From a candidate division TM6 bacterium UASB124 (lineage in GTDB: Bacteria > Babelota > Babeliae > Babelales > RVW-14): a stretch of 8,347 nt of DNA. Both the position numbers and the translations under genes were made by a program. The notes beneath the pieces were generated by a model, which was given only the letters and a program-made list of their open reading frames with translations, was not told the origin of the DNA and did no database searches. The stretch is from positions 1 through 8,347 of the forward strand of contig CAMBZK010000042.1 of assembly GCA_945872225.1 (NCBI GenBank), written 5' to 3'. Each line of letters starts with the position of its first letter. The stretch's first letter is position 1. This document shows, piece after piece, positions 1 through 6,257 of the stretch.

Positions 1-208
1 GACAGCATTCCCAACATCTTCAGCACCAGACATATTCCACAGACGAATATCAGAAATAAAAACGACTGGGGCTGGAGCATTACCACTAACAAGCCCTCCT
101 GCCGTAATCCCAATGGTTCCATCTAGCGGCTCCATTCCTGAAATCATACAAAGAAAAATTACTGAAGTTGACGAAAAAATTAAGGTGTTAAGAGCGCAAA
201 TTAGCTAA
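1..208 (+). CDS. 3' end of an unidentified protein-coding gene (partial at left edge)
   Basis: The frame beginning at base 2 is open from the window edge to a TAA at 206-208 and encodes 68 residues; the start lies outside the window. I do not recognise the protein. The visible tail starts with polar sequence, passes through a Pro/Ala/Ser/Gly-rich linker (about residues 25-47 of the fragment, with the short string TSPPAVIPMVPSSG), and ends in a charged amphipathic helix (IPEIIQRKITEVDEKIKVL) that could form a short coiled coil. The clean stop and the hairpin a few bases downstream support a real gene end. Because the fragment is short and has no catalytic motif, no function is proposed. Confidence 0.6.
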   Translation, partial: TAFPTSSAPDIFHRRISEIKTTGAGALPLTSPPAVIPMVPSSGSIPEIIQRKITEVDEKIKVLRAQIS

Positions 209-219
209 AAAACTAATTT

Positions 220-273
220 ACGACTGGAGCTTACGGAACAAGCAACGATGCTTGTTCCGTAAGCTCCAGTCGT
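220..273. repeat. Perfect 25-bp inverted repeat with 4-nt loop (long intergenic hairpin)
   Basis: Bases 220-244 are the exact reverse complement of 249-273, with the loop ACGA at 245-248. All 25 pairs are Watson-Crick. The hairpin starts 11 nt after the stop of the upstream gene. It is not followed by a T-run on the + strand (GTTGAAGCG follows), nor by one in the minus direction, so it is not a canonical intrinsic terminator. It could still block transcription or protect a 3' end, or it could be a copy of a dispersed palindromic element. Its position between a gene end and the next gene is the only functional clue. Confidence 0.85.
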
Positions 274-328
274 GTTGAAGCGATTAAATTGTTTCATCAT
301 ATTCTTTTTTTAGCAACCAGAAACCCGC

Positions 329-346
329 TATAGTTTTACTTATAGT
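329..346 (+). promoter_or_regulatory. Candidate -10 region(s) for the caspase-like gene
   Basis: Two copies of TATAGT occur at 329-334 and 341-346, 31-48 nt ahead of the start codon at 377, each matching the TATAAT consensus at five of six bases. No convincing -35 hexamer is spaced 16-18 nt upstream of either; only T-rich sequence precedes the first. The rest of 209-376 holds just the long hairpin and AT-rich sequence. This is a weak call resting on the -10 similarity alone. Confidence 0.25.
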
Positions 347-376
347 AATTTTTACAAATTATAAATAGGGTATGTA

Positions 377-3300
377 ATGGTCAAAATTAAAAATTTATTT
401 TTTACACTGCTTGGCCTATTGTTGATAACAATACCATGCAATACAGCTAGCAAGTCACCGAGTAAAAAAAAAGCTGCCGCCTCAACCACTATAAGAAAAA
501 AACTTAACTATCGACAGCGAGAAAAAGCACGGAAAAGTTCTGGCATTGGCGAAAAATCTAACGATACAGCAGCTACAATTGTACCAGGAATTGCTACCTC
601 AGAATCTATGGCAAGAAAAACCCATAGACTATCCCTCATTTTAGACCTAAGCTCTCTTGATGTAACGAAAGCTGATGCTAGTGGCATGTTTGACATTTTA
701 TATCAAATTCACCAACAAGCATCGCCCATCATTTTGACTGGAAATTATTTCAAGGCATTTTCTGAATATAAAAAAGCTTTTAATACTAAATATACTGATG
801 ATTTAAAAAAATCTATCGTTGAAGCAACATCTGCTGAGCAAGCATACGAGATACTAAATCTTACCTATAGTAATCCTGAATATGCATCACTTTTCTGGAT
901 GTCAGAAGAACTTTCAATGAATTTTTTTCTTGTTGATTTCAGCAATCTGAATTGGGTTTGCTACAAGCACAATACTGCTGACTTTATTCTTTTAATTCCT
1001 AAAAAAATAATTACTGAATCGACCACTAGCCAAAATCCTCAACAACAATTACAAGCTTGTGGCTTTAATCCAAAAAATCTCACTCAACTTTCATCGGTAC
1101 TCCCGCCTGATACAGAAATTCCTGAACTGGGCAGGCCAGATGGATTTACACCTGAATTAAAAAAAATGTTTCTTCCGCTAAAAGATGATCCTAGCTTTTG
1201 GCACATTGCATCATCAGGGCATGGCATGTATGGATCTACTAATGGGCTATCAGATCCTTCAAAAGCACAGATTAGCGGCATCCCTATGATGGATTTTAAT
1301 CAATTAATTAGTTTTTTTAATGGTACAGAAACTAGCGATATCAACGTTCAATTTTTTTACTATTTAGGCTGCTTTTCTGCGGGCTCTAACTTATCATTTG
1401 TTAATGATCAACTTAAGGCAATTAATGCAAATTTTATGATTGCAACACGAGGAATGAATGAGAGTGTAACATTCAGCGATTCCTTAATCTTTCAAAAAGA
1501 TGATGGTACTGGCTATTTTCACTTGGCACAAGCAACATCATTTCCTGATTTCTTTGCACGATTAGAAGATTTTTTTGGCCAACGCTCCATAAAAGGTGAC
1601 CCGATTAGATATATCTTAGAACCTCTGCATAAAGAAGTAGAAAAAAAACTTGGTGCGCAATCGAAAAATATGCAAGCGTTTATACGCATTCCAAAGGTTG
1701 GAACTTTTAACGCCGTAAAAGCTTCTGATGATGTTGCTATTTTAACAAAAGGCATCGTCAGAGCTCATGAACTAGAGGGAAAGCCTTTTGATTTTTCAAG
1801 CAGTACTAGAACTCGCATCTTAAATTGTGCGCAGCGAGTTGATGTGCCAATCATTCTGACAAAGCCCCAAACCGTTGAACAAAAATCTTTAATACTTCAG
1901 TTGCCACCAATCACAGAGAACAGACCTTATGCACGGCTGTATATTTTTGAAGAAATTTTTAATGAAAATCAAAATATACCCGATTTTATTGCCCAATTAT
2001 CAACAAGCAATGCAAGTTTTTTACCCATAACCATCCTTATTAAAAAAATACACCGTAATGATGGCTATATAGTAAAAAATCTCTTAATATTTTTTAAAGC
2101 GAATGGACGATTTGACGCAAGATCCTATCTTGCAAAAGTTAACTTACAGCATAATTATAACAGTCATACTCCTTTAAAAACACTAGCACAATCTTGCTTA
2201 ACAGCCCAAGATTATGCAGCTTTACAAGATACCAAAGCAGATTTTGACACAAACGATCTTGTTTTTTTGTTAGATAAAAAATTAGAAAAAGGGACTATTG
2301 GAGGATTAAATAAAGTTGGGGACAAGCAAGCACGGCTTACCTCTATGGTAACCAGACTAGAAGCTAGTGTCAGCAATGCCAATCTTGTCGATTATCAATT
2401 ATCAAAAAGTTACAGCATTGAAGGCTTTAAGCAAATGTTACTTCAGGTACAACAAGGAGCTAATAATCTACTAGAGCAAATAGAACCTACCAACCCATTA
2501 CAATCCCGTACTGAGAAACTGTTAGCAAAAATTCATTCACTATTAGAAGCAGTACAAACAGTCTTTCTGCCCATAGAAGAATCAATAACCAAAAAGATCT
2601 TGCCAGAGCTTGCAATTAAAATTGTTTTATATCTTATTCAGCACCCTCATTTTCTCAAAATCACAAAAAATCGTGACTTTATTCAGCATATGCTGGAAGG
2701 TAGCTTCCTGGATGGTGACATTGGCACCATATGGCACACATTAAACGAACAGCCAAGAACAGATGAAACTAAACAAACCTTGTCGAACATGTCTATTACA
2801 ATACTAAAGCATTGCATAGGGAAAGATGAACCAGAAGGTATCCCTGTACTCCTCGAAAAGATACAGCAAGGCGTAACGCCAATTGATCGAAATCAATCAT
2901 GCCTGGTCATTATGGAAAAACTTGTAGCAAATAAGAAAGCTTTTAATATTGCAAGCAGTATCGCTCAGGCTACACCAGTTAATATATACACTATTTTCCC
3001 TTTATCAAAACTCTATCTACTGCTAACAGAAGAGCAACCTGCCTTCATAGAAAAAGCACTGTTTTTTGCTTTTGAAGCAGCTTCTAAAATCAGTGCTCCA
3101 GAACCTACTGTGCCGATGAGCCAAGCCATCCCCCAAAGACCTGGTCCTATCATTGTCTCACCTTTAGGAAGCATAACAGCCTTACACAATATGGCATTGC
3201 TATCGCTTCGTATCATTAACCATTATCAGTCAGTACGACCAACCCATCAGCAAACAAGTGATACCACTGCGCAAATTAAATCTATTATTTCTTGGATAAA

Positions 3301-3442
3301 ACGCATAATCAGCATACAAAAACAATGTCGTCCATCTATGATCAGAGAGCTCAATACTCTATTTGAAAATACAAAACAAATAGAGGTGGAGCTCTCTGCT
3401 AAAGTAGCACTATTAAACGAAGCAACAATTACAACACCCTAA
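377..3442 (+). CDS. Large exported protein with caspase-like (clan CD peptidase / CHAT-type) domain
   Basis: Encodes 1021 residues. The ATG at 377 is preceded by a weak purine site (AGGG at 367-370). Residues 1-24 look like a Sec signal peptide: MVKIK, a hydrophobic core at 7-19, then a polar stretch. Lys/Ser-rich, probably disordered sequence follows to about 80. A caspase-fold-like core lies at about 85-380. A hydrophobic strand leads into SGHG with His282, and about 50 residues later a second strand (VQFFYYLG) leads into CFSAGSN with Cys332. This order, spacing and context match the His/Cys dyad of caspases, metacaspases and CHAT proteases (SGHG; D-x-C-x-S-G). The conserved Asp before Cys in many families is replaced here by Leu-Gly. 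The segment after Cys, ATRGMNESVTFSD (355-367), resembles the substrate-side loop of such folds. Residues 400-1021 are largely helical and unrecognised. Protease activity is inferred; a catalytically dead or binding-only domain is possible. The gene is visibly more AT-rich than its right-hand neighbours. Confidence 0.8.
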   Translation: MVKIKNLFFTLLGLLLITIPCNTASKSPSKKKAAASTTIRKKLNYRQREKARKSSGIGEKSNDTAATIVPGIATSESMARKTHRLSLILDLSSLDVTKADASGMFDILYQIHQQASPIILTGNYFKAFSEYKKAFNTKYTDDLKKSIVEATSAEQAYEILNLTYSNPEYASLFWMSEELSMNFFLVDFSNLNWVCYKHNTADFILLIPKKIITESTTSQNPQQQLQACGFNPKNLTQLSSVLPPDTEIPELGRPDGFTPELKKMFLPLKDDPSFWHIASSGHGMYGSTNGLSDPSKAQISGIPMMDFNQLISFFNGTETSDINVQFFYYLGCFSAGSNLSFVNDQLKAINANFMIATRGMNESVTFSDSLIFQKDDGTGYFHLAQATSFPDFFARLEDFFGQRSIKGDPIRYILEPLHKEVEKKLGAQSKNMQAFIRIPKVGTFNAVKASDDVAILTKGIVRAHELEGKPFDFSSSTRTRILNCAQRVDVPIILTKPQTVEQKSLILQLPPITENRPYARLYIFEEIFNENQNIPDFIAQLSTSNASFLPITILIKKIHRNDGYIVKNLLIFFKANGRFDARSYLAKVNLQHNYNSHTPLKTLAQSCLTAQDYAALQDTKADFDTNDLVFLLDKKLEKGTIGGLNKVGDKQARLTSMVTRLEASVSNANLVDYQLSKSYSIEGFKQMLLQVQQGANNLLEQIEPTNPLQSRTEKLLAKIHSLLEAVQTVFLPIEESITKKILPELAIKIVLYLIQHPHFLKITKNRDFIQHMLEGSFLDGDIGTIWHTLNEQPRTDETKQTLSNMSITILKHCIGKDEPEGIPVLLEKIQQGVTPIDRNQSCLVIMEKLVANKKAFNIASSIAQATPVNIYTIFPLSKLYLLLTEEQPAFIEKALFFAFEAASKISAPEPTVPMSQAIPQRPGPIIVSPLGSITALHNMALLSLRIINHYQSVRPTHQQTSDTTAQIKSIISWIKRIISIQKQCRPSMIRELNTLFENTKQIEVELSAKVALLNEATITTP

Positions 3443-3445
3443 AGC

Positions 3446-3476
3446 AAAAAAATAGAGGGGGCGAATGCCCCCTCTA
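3446..3476 (-). terminator. Intrinsic terminator of trxB, between convergent genes
   Basis: A 10-bp perfect stem (3453-3462 with 3467-3476, loop GAAT) contains a run of five G-C pairs. On the minus strand it is followed directly by seven T (3452-3446), giving a textbook rho-independent terminator 15 nt after the trxB stop. In the + direction it lies 11 nt after the stop of the caspase-like gene. There the downstream sequence is only loosely T-rich, so it is probably less efficient in that direction. Confidence 0.88.
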
Positions 3477-3490
3477 CAAATCAGTTTCTT

Positions 3491-4408
3491 TTATTTTTCA
3501 GCCAAAAATGCCTGAGCGTCAAGCGCTGCCATGCAGCCAACGCCAGCAGACGTAATGGCCTGGCGATAGCGATAATCAGAAACATCGCCTGCGGCAAAAA
3601 CACCGGGGACACTAGTCCGCGTGTGGTTCGTTACAGTCAAGTAGCCATAGGCATCCATCGCCAATTGGCCTTTGAATAAGCTTGTGTTTGGATTAAAACC
3701 AATGGCAATAAACACGCCCTGAACCGGCAACACCGAGCGCTCTTTGGTCTGTTGATGCTCAAGCACCACTTCAGTGACATGGTTCTCATCGCCCTTAATT
3801 TCAACAACCGTAGTGCTGTAAATAAAGTTGGCTTTAGGGTGAGCAAGTACTTTGTCTTTGATCGGATCGTTTGCCGTCAGCGCATCAAGAATGTGTATGA
3901 CCGTTACTGATTTAGCAAAGTGCGTCAGGTGCTCTGCTTCAGTCACGGCCGTGTTGCCACCACCAACAATAACAATATCTTTGCCTTCAAAAAATGGTCC
4001 ATCACAGGTTGCACAGGTCGAAACGCCTTTTGACCAATACTCTTTTTCGCCAGGGCACTTGAGCAATTTGCTCGTTGCGCCAGTACTGACAATAAGCGAC
4101 TGGGCCGTAATGGTTTTGCCACTATCGGTGGTCAAAACAAAGGGACGCTTGCTTAAATCAACCGCTGTAACACTTTCCATAAGCAGCTCTGCGCCACAAG
4201 CCTCGGCATGAGAGCGCATGTTGATCATCAGGTCTGGGCCAGGAATTGACACATTGCCCGGCCAATTTTCGACATTGGTCGTTGTCATCAGCTGCCCACC
4301 TGGCTGCGGCCCCTCAATCACGATGGTGCGCAATTTAGCGCGTGATGCATAAACAGCTGCCGTAAGGCCAGCAGGCCCCGAACCAATGACCGCAAGTTGA
4401 CATTCCAT
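3491..4408 (-). CDS. trxB: Thioredoxin reductase (FAD-dependent, low-Mr type)
   Basis: Encodes 305 residues, close to the usual 305-320 of bacterial TrxR. The enzyme passes electrons from a reduced nicotinamide via FAD and a redox disulfide to cytoplasmic thioredoxin. Visible motifs are the N-terminal FAD dinucleotide loop GSGPAG (9-14), GGQL with the following TTTNVENWPG (37-51), the active-site CATC (Cys132/Cys135), the second nucleotide-binding loop GGGNTA (149-154), and the C-terminal FAD motif around GVFAAGDV (269-276). One oddity is that the stretch normally reading HRRDxFRA, which binds the 2'-phosphate of NADPH, reads HILDALTAN (172-180) and lacks its arginines, so coenzyme preference may differ. 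The ATG is preceded by AAAGGA (4415-4420) at 6 nt spacing. The gene is transcribed away from the peroxiredoxin gene from a shared intergenic region, which fits a common role in peroxide defence. Family assignment is secure; coenzyme use is inferred. Confidence 0.97.
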   Translation of the reverse strand: MECQLAVIGSGPAGLTAAVYASRAKLRTIVIEGPQPGGQLMTTTNVENWPGNVSIPGPDLMINMRSHAEACGAELLMESVTAVDLSKRPFVLTTDSGKTITAQSLIVSTGATSKLLKCPGEKEYWSKGVSTCATCDGPFFEGKDIVIVGGGNTAVTEAEHLTHFAKSVTVIHILDALTANDPIKDKVLAHPKANFIYSTTVVEIKGDENHVTEVVLEHQQTKERSVLPVQGVFIAIGFNPNTSLFKGQLAMDAYGYLTVTNHTRTSVPGVFAAGDVSDYRYRQAITSAGVGCMAALDAQAFLAEK

Positions 4409-4436
4409 GACTTTTCCTTTTTAAATAAAACCCATT

Positions 4437-4464
4437 TTGCAAAAACGATGCTCTATTCTATACT
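4437..4464 (+). promoter_or_regulatory. Candidate peroxiredoxin promoter
   Basis: TTGCAA (4437-4442), a 16-nt spacer, and TATACT (4459-4464) form a sigma-70-like promoter. The first transcribed base would be near 4471, leaving a leader of about 54 nt. The -35 box has the same TTGCxA form and spacer length as the opposing trxB promoter, and the two -10 boxes share bases 4459-4460. Confidence 0.5.
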
Positions 4465-4488
4465 ACAGGGAGCATCTCGCAAAGATGC
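4447..4488 (+). promoter_or_regulatory. Dyad and alternative hairpins in the trxB/peroxiredoxin control region
   Basis: GATGCTC (4447-4453) is the exact reverse complement of GAGCATC (4470-4476) and flanks the overlapping -10 boxes, as an operator dyad might. The right arm overlaps a second perfect stem, GCATCT (4472-4477) with AGATGC (4483-4488, loop CGCAA), which would fall in the 5' leader of the peroxiredoxin mRNA. The two stems share bases 4472-4476 and cannot form together. The repeats are seen directly; a regulatory role is inferred. Confidence 0.4.
4455..4482 (-). promoter_or_regulatory. Candidate trxB promoter
   Basis: On the minus strand, TTGCGA (4482-4477) is a -35-like hexamer. 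It is separated by 16 nt from TAGAAT (4460-4455), which matches the -10 consensus at five of six bases. Transcription would start about 40 nt upstream of the trxB ATG. The -10 box overlaps that of the opposing peroxiredoxin promoter. Assigned by eye against the sigma-70-type consensus. Confidence 0.5.
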
Positions 4489-4511
4489 ATCAAGCAACAT
4501 TATTTGATCTT

Positions 4512-4517
4512 AAAGGA
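4512..4517 (+). promoter_or_regulatory. Ribosome-binding site fixing the peroxiredoxin start
   Basis: AAAGGA lies 7 nt ahead of the ATG at 4525 and has the same core as the site of trxB and of the two genes starting at 6250 and 6648. It lies inside the longer frame that could open with TTG at 4504. It therefore argues for ATG 4525 as the true start. Confidence 0.8.
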
Positions 4518-4524
4518 AAAAACT

Positions 4525-5109
4525 ATGGTAATTATTGGCCAACAGGCACCAGCATTTTCATGCGATGCCATCGTTAACAACCAGATAAAGCACGTATCCC
4601 TCGCTGATTTTAGCAACCAGTACAAATTACTGTTTTTCTACCCGCTCAATTTTACCTTTGTATGCCCTACCGAATTGCACGCTCTTCAGAAGCACCTCCC
4701 AGCATTTGCAGCACGCAACACCGCCGTAATGGCAATCTCCGTAGATTCACCGTACAGCCATCTTGCTTGGCTTAATACACCAAAAACAACTGGTGGCATT
4801 GCCGGCATTACTTTCCCACTCATCGCCGACATCAACAAAGAGCTCGCACGCAGCTATGGCGTTCTCAATGAAGCAGCCGGCGTTGCACTGCGCGGGGTCT
4901 TTTTGCTTGATAAAAATAATGTCGTACAACATGCATCGATTAACAACCTAGCACTCGGCCGCAATGTCGAAGAATTTGTTCGTTTGGTAGACGCACTCAA
5001 GCACGTTGAGACTGCTGGCGAAGTGTGCCCTGCTGGCTGGCAAGAAGGTAAAAAGGGTATGAAGCCTACACAAGAGGGCCTCAAAACCTACTTTGGCGCA
5101 GCCCAGTAA
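4525..5109 (+). CDS. Typical 2-Cys peroxiredoxin (AhpC/Prx1 family)
   Basis: Encodes 194 residues from ATG 4525, chosen because AAAGGA sits 7 nt upstream and because the protein then begins MVIIGQQAPAF, like other family members. It reduces hydrogen peroxide and organic hydroperoxides in the cytoplasm. The peroxidatic cysteine is Cys47 in the motif PLNFTFVCPTE (40-50), with Pro40, Thr44 and Arg123 completing the active site. The resolving cysteine is Cys168 in GEVCPAGW (166-172 region), which defines the typical 2-Cys, dimer-forming class. Sequence near the C-terminus (TYFG, 188-191) and GGIAG (90-94) resembles the GGLG/YF elements of hyperoxidation-sensitive eukaryotic Prx. It is divergent to trxB, and its likely reductant is thioredoxin. 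No ahpF is visible in the window, so I prefer 'peroxiredoxin' to a firm ahpC label. Confidence 0.96.
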   Translation: MVIIGQQAPAFSCDAIVNNQIKHVSLADFSNQYKLLFFYPLNFTFVCPTELHALQKHLPAFAARNTAVMAISVDSPYSHLAWLNTPKTTGGIAGITFPLIADINKELARSYGVLNEAAGVALRGVFLLDKNNVVQHASINNLALGRNVEEFVRLVDALKHVETAGEVCPAGWQEGKKGMKPTQEGLKTYFGAAQ

Positions 5110-5123
5110 TACTATTTGAAACG

Positions 5124-5155
5124 AAGGCCCGTACCATTCTGGGCCTTTTTCTCTG
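5124..5155 (+). terminator. Intrinsic terminator of the peroxiredoxin gene
   Basis: AAGGCCC (5124-5130) pairs with GGGCCTT (5141-5147) around a 10-nt loop. It is followed by TTTCTCTGTTTTT, which together with the last stem bases gives a T-rich tail. It begins 15 nt after the peroxiredoxin stop, which makes that gene a single-gene transcript and separates it from the operon that follows. Confidence 0.82.
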
Positions 5156-5187
5156 TTTTTAAACAAAACTATTTTTTTCAAAACAGC

Positions 5188-5216
5188 TTGCTAGATTAGT
5201 TCTTCACCGTGATAAC
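5188..5216 (+). promoter_or_regulatory. Candidate promoter of the three-gene operon
   Basis: TTGCTA (5188-5193), a 17-nt spacer, and GATAAC (5211-5216) match the -35 and -10 consensus at four of six bases each. The -35 follows the TTGCxA form of the two promoters around 4460. It lies between the peroxiredoxin terminator and the first gene of the operon, where a promoter is expected. The match is weak. Confidence 0.3.
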
Positions 5217-5230
5217 ACATACGATTGGGT

Positions 5231-5234
5231 GGGG
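5231..5234 (+). promoter_or_regulatory. Ribosome-binding site deciding a TTG start
   Basis: A G-rich stretch (GGTGGGG, 5228-5234) ends 6 nt before TTG 5241. The alternative GTG at 5229 has no purine-rich site upstream. This, and the MFKRI start that results, favours TTG 5241. Confidence 0.5.
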
Positions 5235-5240
5235 CTAATC

Positions 5241-6257
5241 TTGTTTAAGCGCATATTTCTTCTTTTCAGCTTGCTGGGCACAAACCTGCAGGCAACATCA
5301 ACGCAACTGGCACCAAATGTGCAAGCAGTGGTTGATCATTACGCTTCACCAGAAGTGTACAACGCCTTAATTACCAAAGGCGAAGCTCATGCTGCTCATT
5401 TTACTGATCGCACTTTTATCGATCGCTTTGTCCATGCAGAAGAGCACCAGCGCATAGCGTATCACAGCTGGTACAACACGCCTTGTTTTAACACCGCTAA
5501 ATCACCATCGTTTAAACCAAGCCTACAAAAAGGCGATCTCGCGTTTGTTGGTATCGCTGGCGCGGGCTGGGGTCTTGAGTATTTTTTATTTATGCGTATT
5601 CACCATTTCTTAATGCAGGCTTATTCTGCAGCACTGCAAGACGGTAGCCTATCGCAGGCCAATTTTTTAGCCTGCAAACAAAAACAGCACTGGGCACAAC
5701 TGGTATGCCTTGCTGCCATCACCACCGTCGCCGGCATGGCATTCACACACACAGCCAAACGCATTCATTTTGATACGTGGCTTGCCAATGATACAACAAC
5801 GCCTGGGATGGTACACGCCTTTGCAGGGCCGGTAAAAACCCAAGTACTGCAGGCCATTAATCCACAAACCTGGTTTGACACCTGTACCTCTTGGCTTGAT
5901 TACTTTGGCTGCGTTCCTGATTGGAGCAAAACAAACACCGCAAGCTTTAGCAAAGCCTTCTTGTGCAACCTAGCCTGCATCATGTGGTATGAGCACAGTG
6001 TCGTGCACCCGCAATGGCAACGATACTGCAATAATGGGCAGCTCACAGACACCATGATTAAAGAAACATTTAGTACGCCCGAACAGCAACAAGCATTTGT
6101 TGCGCATGGGCTTGAGATCTCATTTTTTAGCTGGCTCCAAACAAAGTGCTGTGTAACTGCTTTATGCGATACTTGCATCAGTGGAACGCTAGCACTCATT
6201 GGCATGGCCAATGCCTATCAAAAACTGCAACCGTTATTAAAGGACTCACGTGTTTAA
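5241..6257 (+). CDS. Cys-rich exported or membrane protein of unknown function
   Basis: I do not recognise this protein. From TTG 5241 it has 338 residues. A start at GTG 5229 would add MGLI, but it has no ribosome site and would spoil the MFKRI start shared with both downstream genes. Residues 1-18 form a signal peptide (MFKRIFLLFSLLGTNLQA). The next 80 residues are polar and His-rich. Hydrophobic segments at about 101-119, 152-169 and 305-324 probably cross or dip into the membrane. Twelve cysteines are present (82, 145, 156, 215, 224, 242, 246, 263, 303, 304, 309, 312). They cluster in the last third, including CC at 303-304 and C-x-x-C at 309-312. It is the first gene of the operon, and its last 8 nt overlap the next start. 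That context suggests it acts in the envelope together with the AAA+ protein two genes downstream. Being a real gene is near certain; function is unknown. Confidence 0.85.
   Translation: MFKRIFLLFSLLGTNLQATSTQLAPNVQAVVDHYASPEVYNALITKGEAHAAHFTDRTFIDRFVHAEEHQRIAYHSWYNTPCFNTAKSPSFKPSLQKGDLAFVGIAGAGWGLEYFLFMRIHHFLMQAYSAALQDGSLSQANFLACKQKQHWAQLVCLAAITTVAGMAFTHTAKRIHFDTWLANDTTTPGMVHAFAGPVKTQVLQAINPQTWFDTCTSWLDYFGCVPDWSKTNTASFSKAFLCNLACIMWYEHSVVHPQWQRYCNNGQLTDTMIKETFSTPEQQQAFVAHGLEISFFSWLQTKCCVTALCDTCISGTLALIGMANAYQKLQPLLKDSRV
6239..6244 (+). promoter_or_regulatory. Ribosome-binding site for the GTG start at 6250
   Basis: AAAGGA lies inside the end of the upstream coding region, 5 nt before GTG 6250. 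It supports a GTG start that overlaps the previous stop by 8 nt, an arrangement typical of translational coupling. Confidence 0.8.

Noticed and set aside
220..273. The 25-bp hairpin as a standard intrinsic terminator
   Set aside because: No T-run follows on either strand, unlike the clear terminators at 3446-3476 and 5124-5155.
377..445. Lipoprotein signal (Cys21) in the caspase-like protein
   Set aside because: The residues before Cys21 are Thr-Ile-Pro; Pro at -1 and Thr at -3 do not fit a lipobox, so an ordinary signal peptide is more likely.
3852..4211. 119-codon + strand open frame opposite trxB
   Set aside because: It lies entirely antisense to a secure trxB gene, has no ribosome site, and the peptide looks like a low-information mirror frame.
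4504..4524. TTG at 4504 as peroxiredoxin start, adding MILKEKT
   Set aside because: The added codons contain the AAAGGA ribosome site and are not seen at the start of family members; ATG 4525 fits both.
5229..5240. GTG at 5229 as start of the Cys-rich membrane protein
   Set aside because: It has no ribosome-binding site, while TTG 5241 has a G-rich site 6 nt upstream and gives the MFKRI start shared with neighbours. Not fully excluded.
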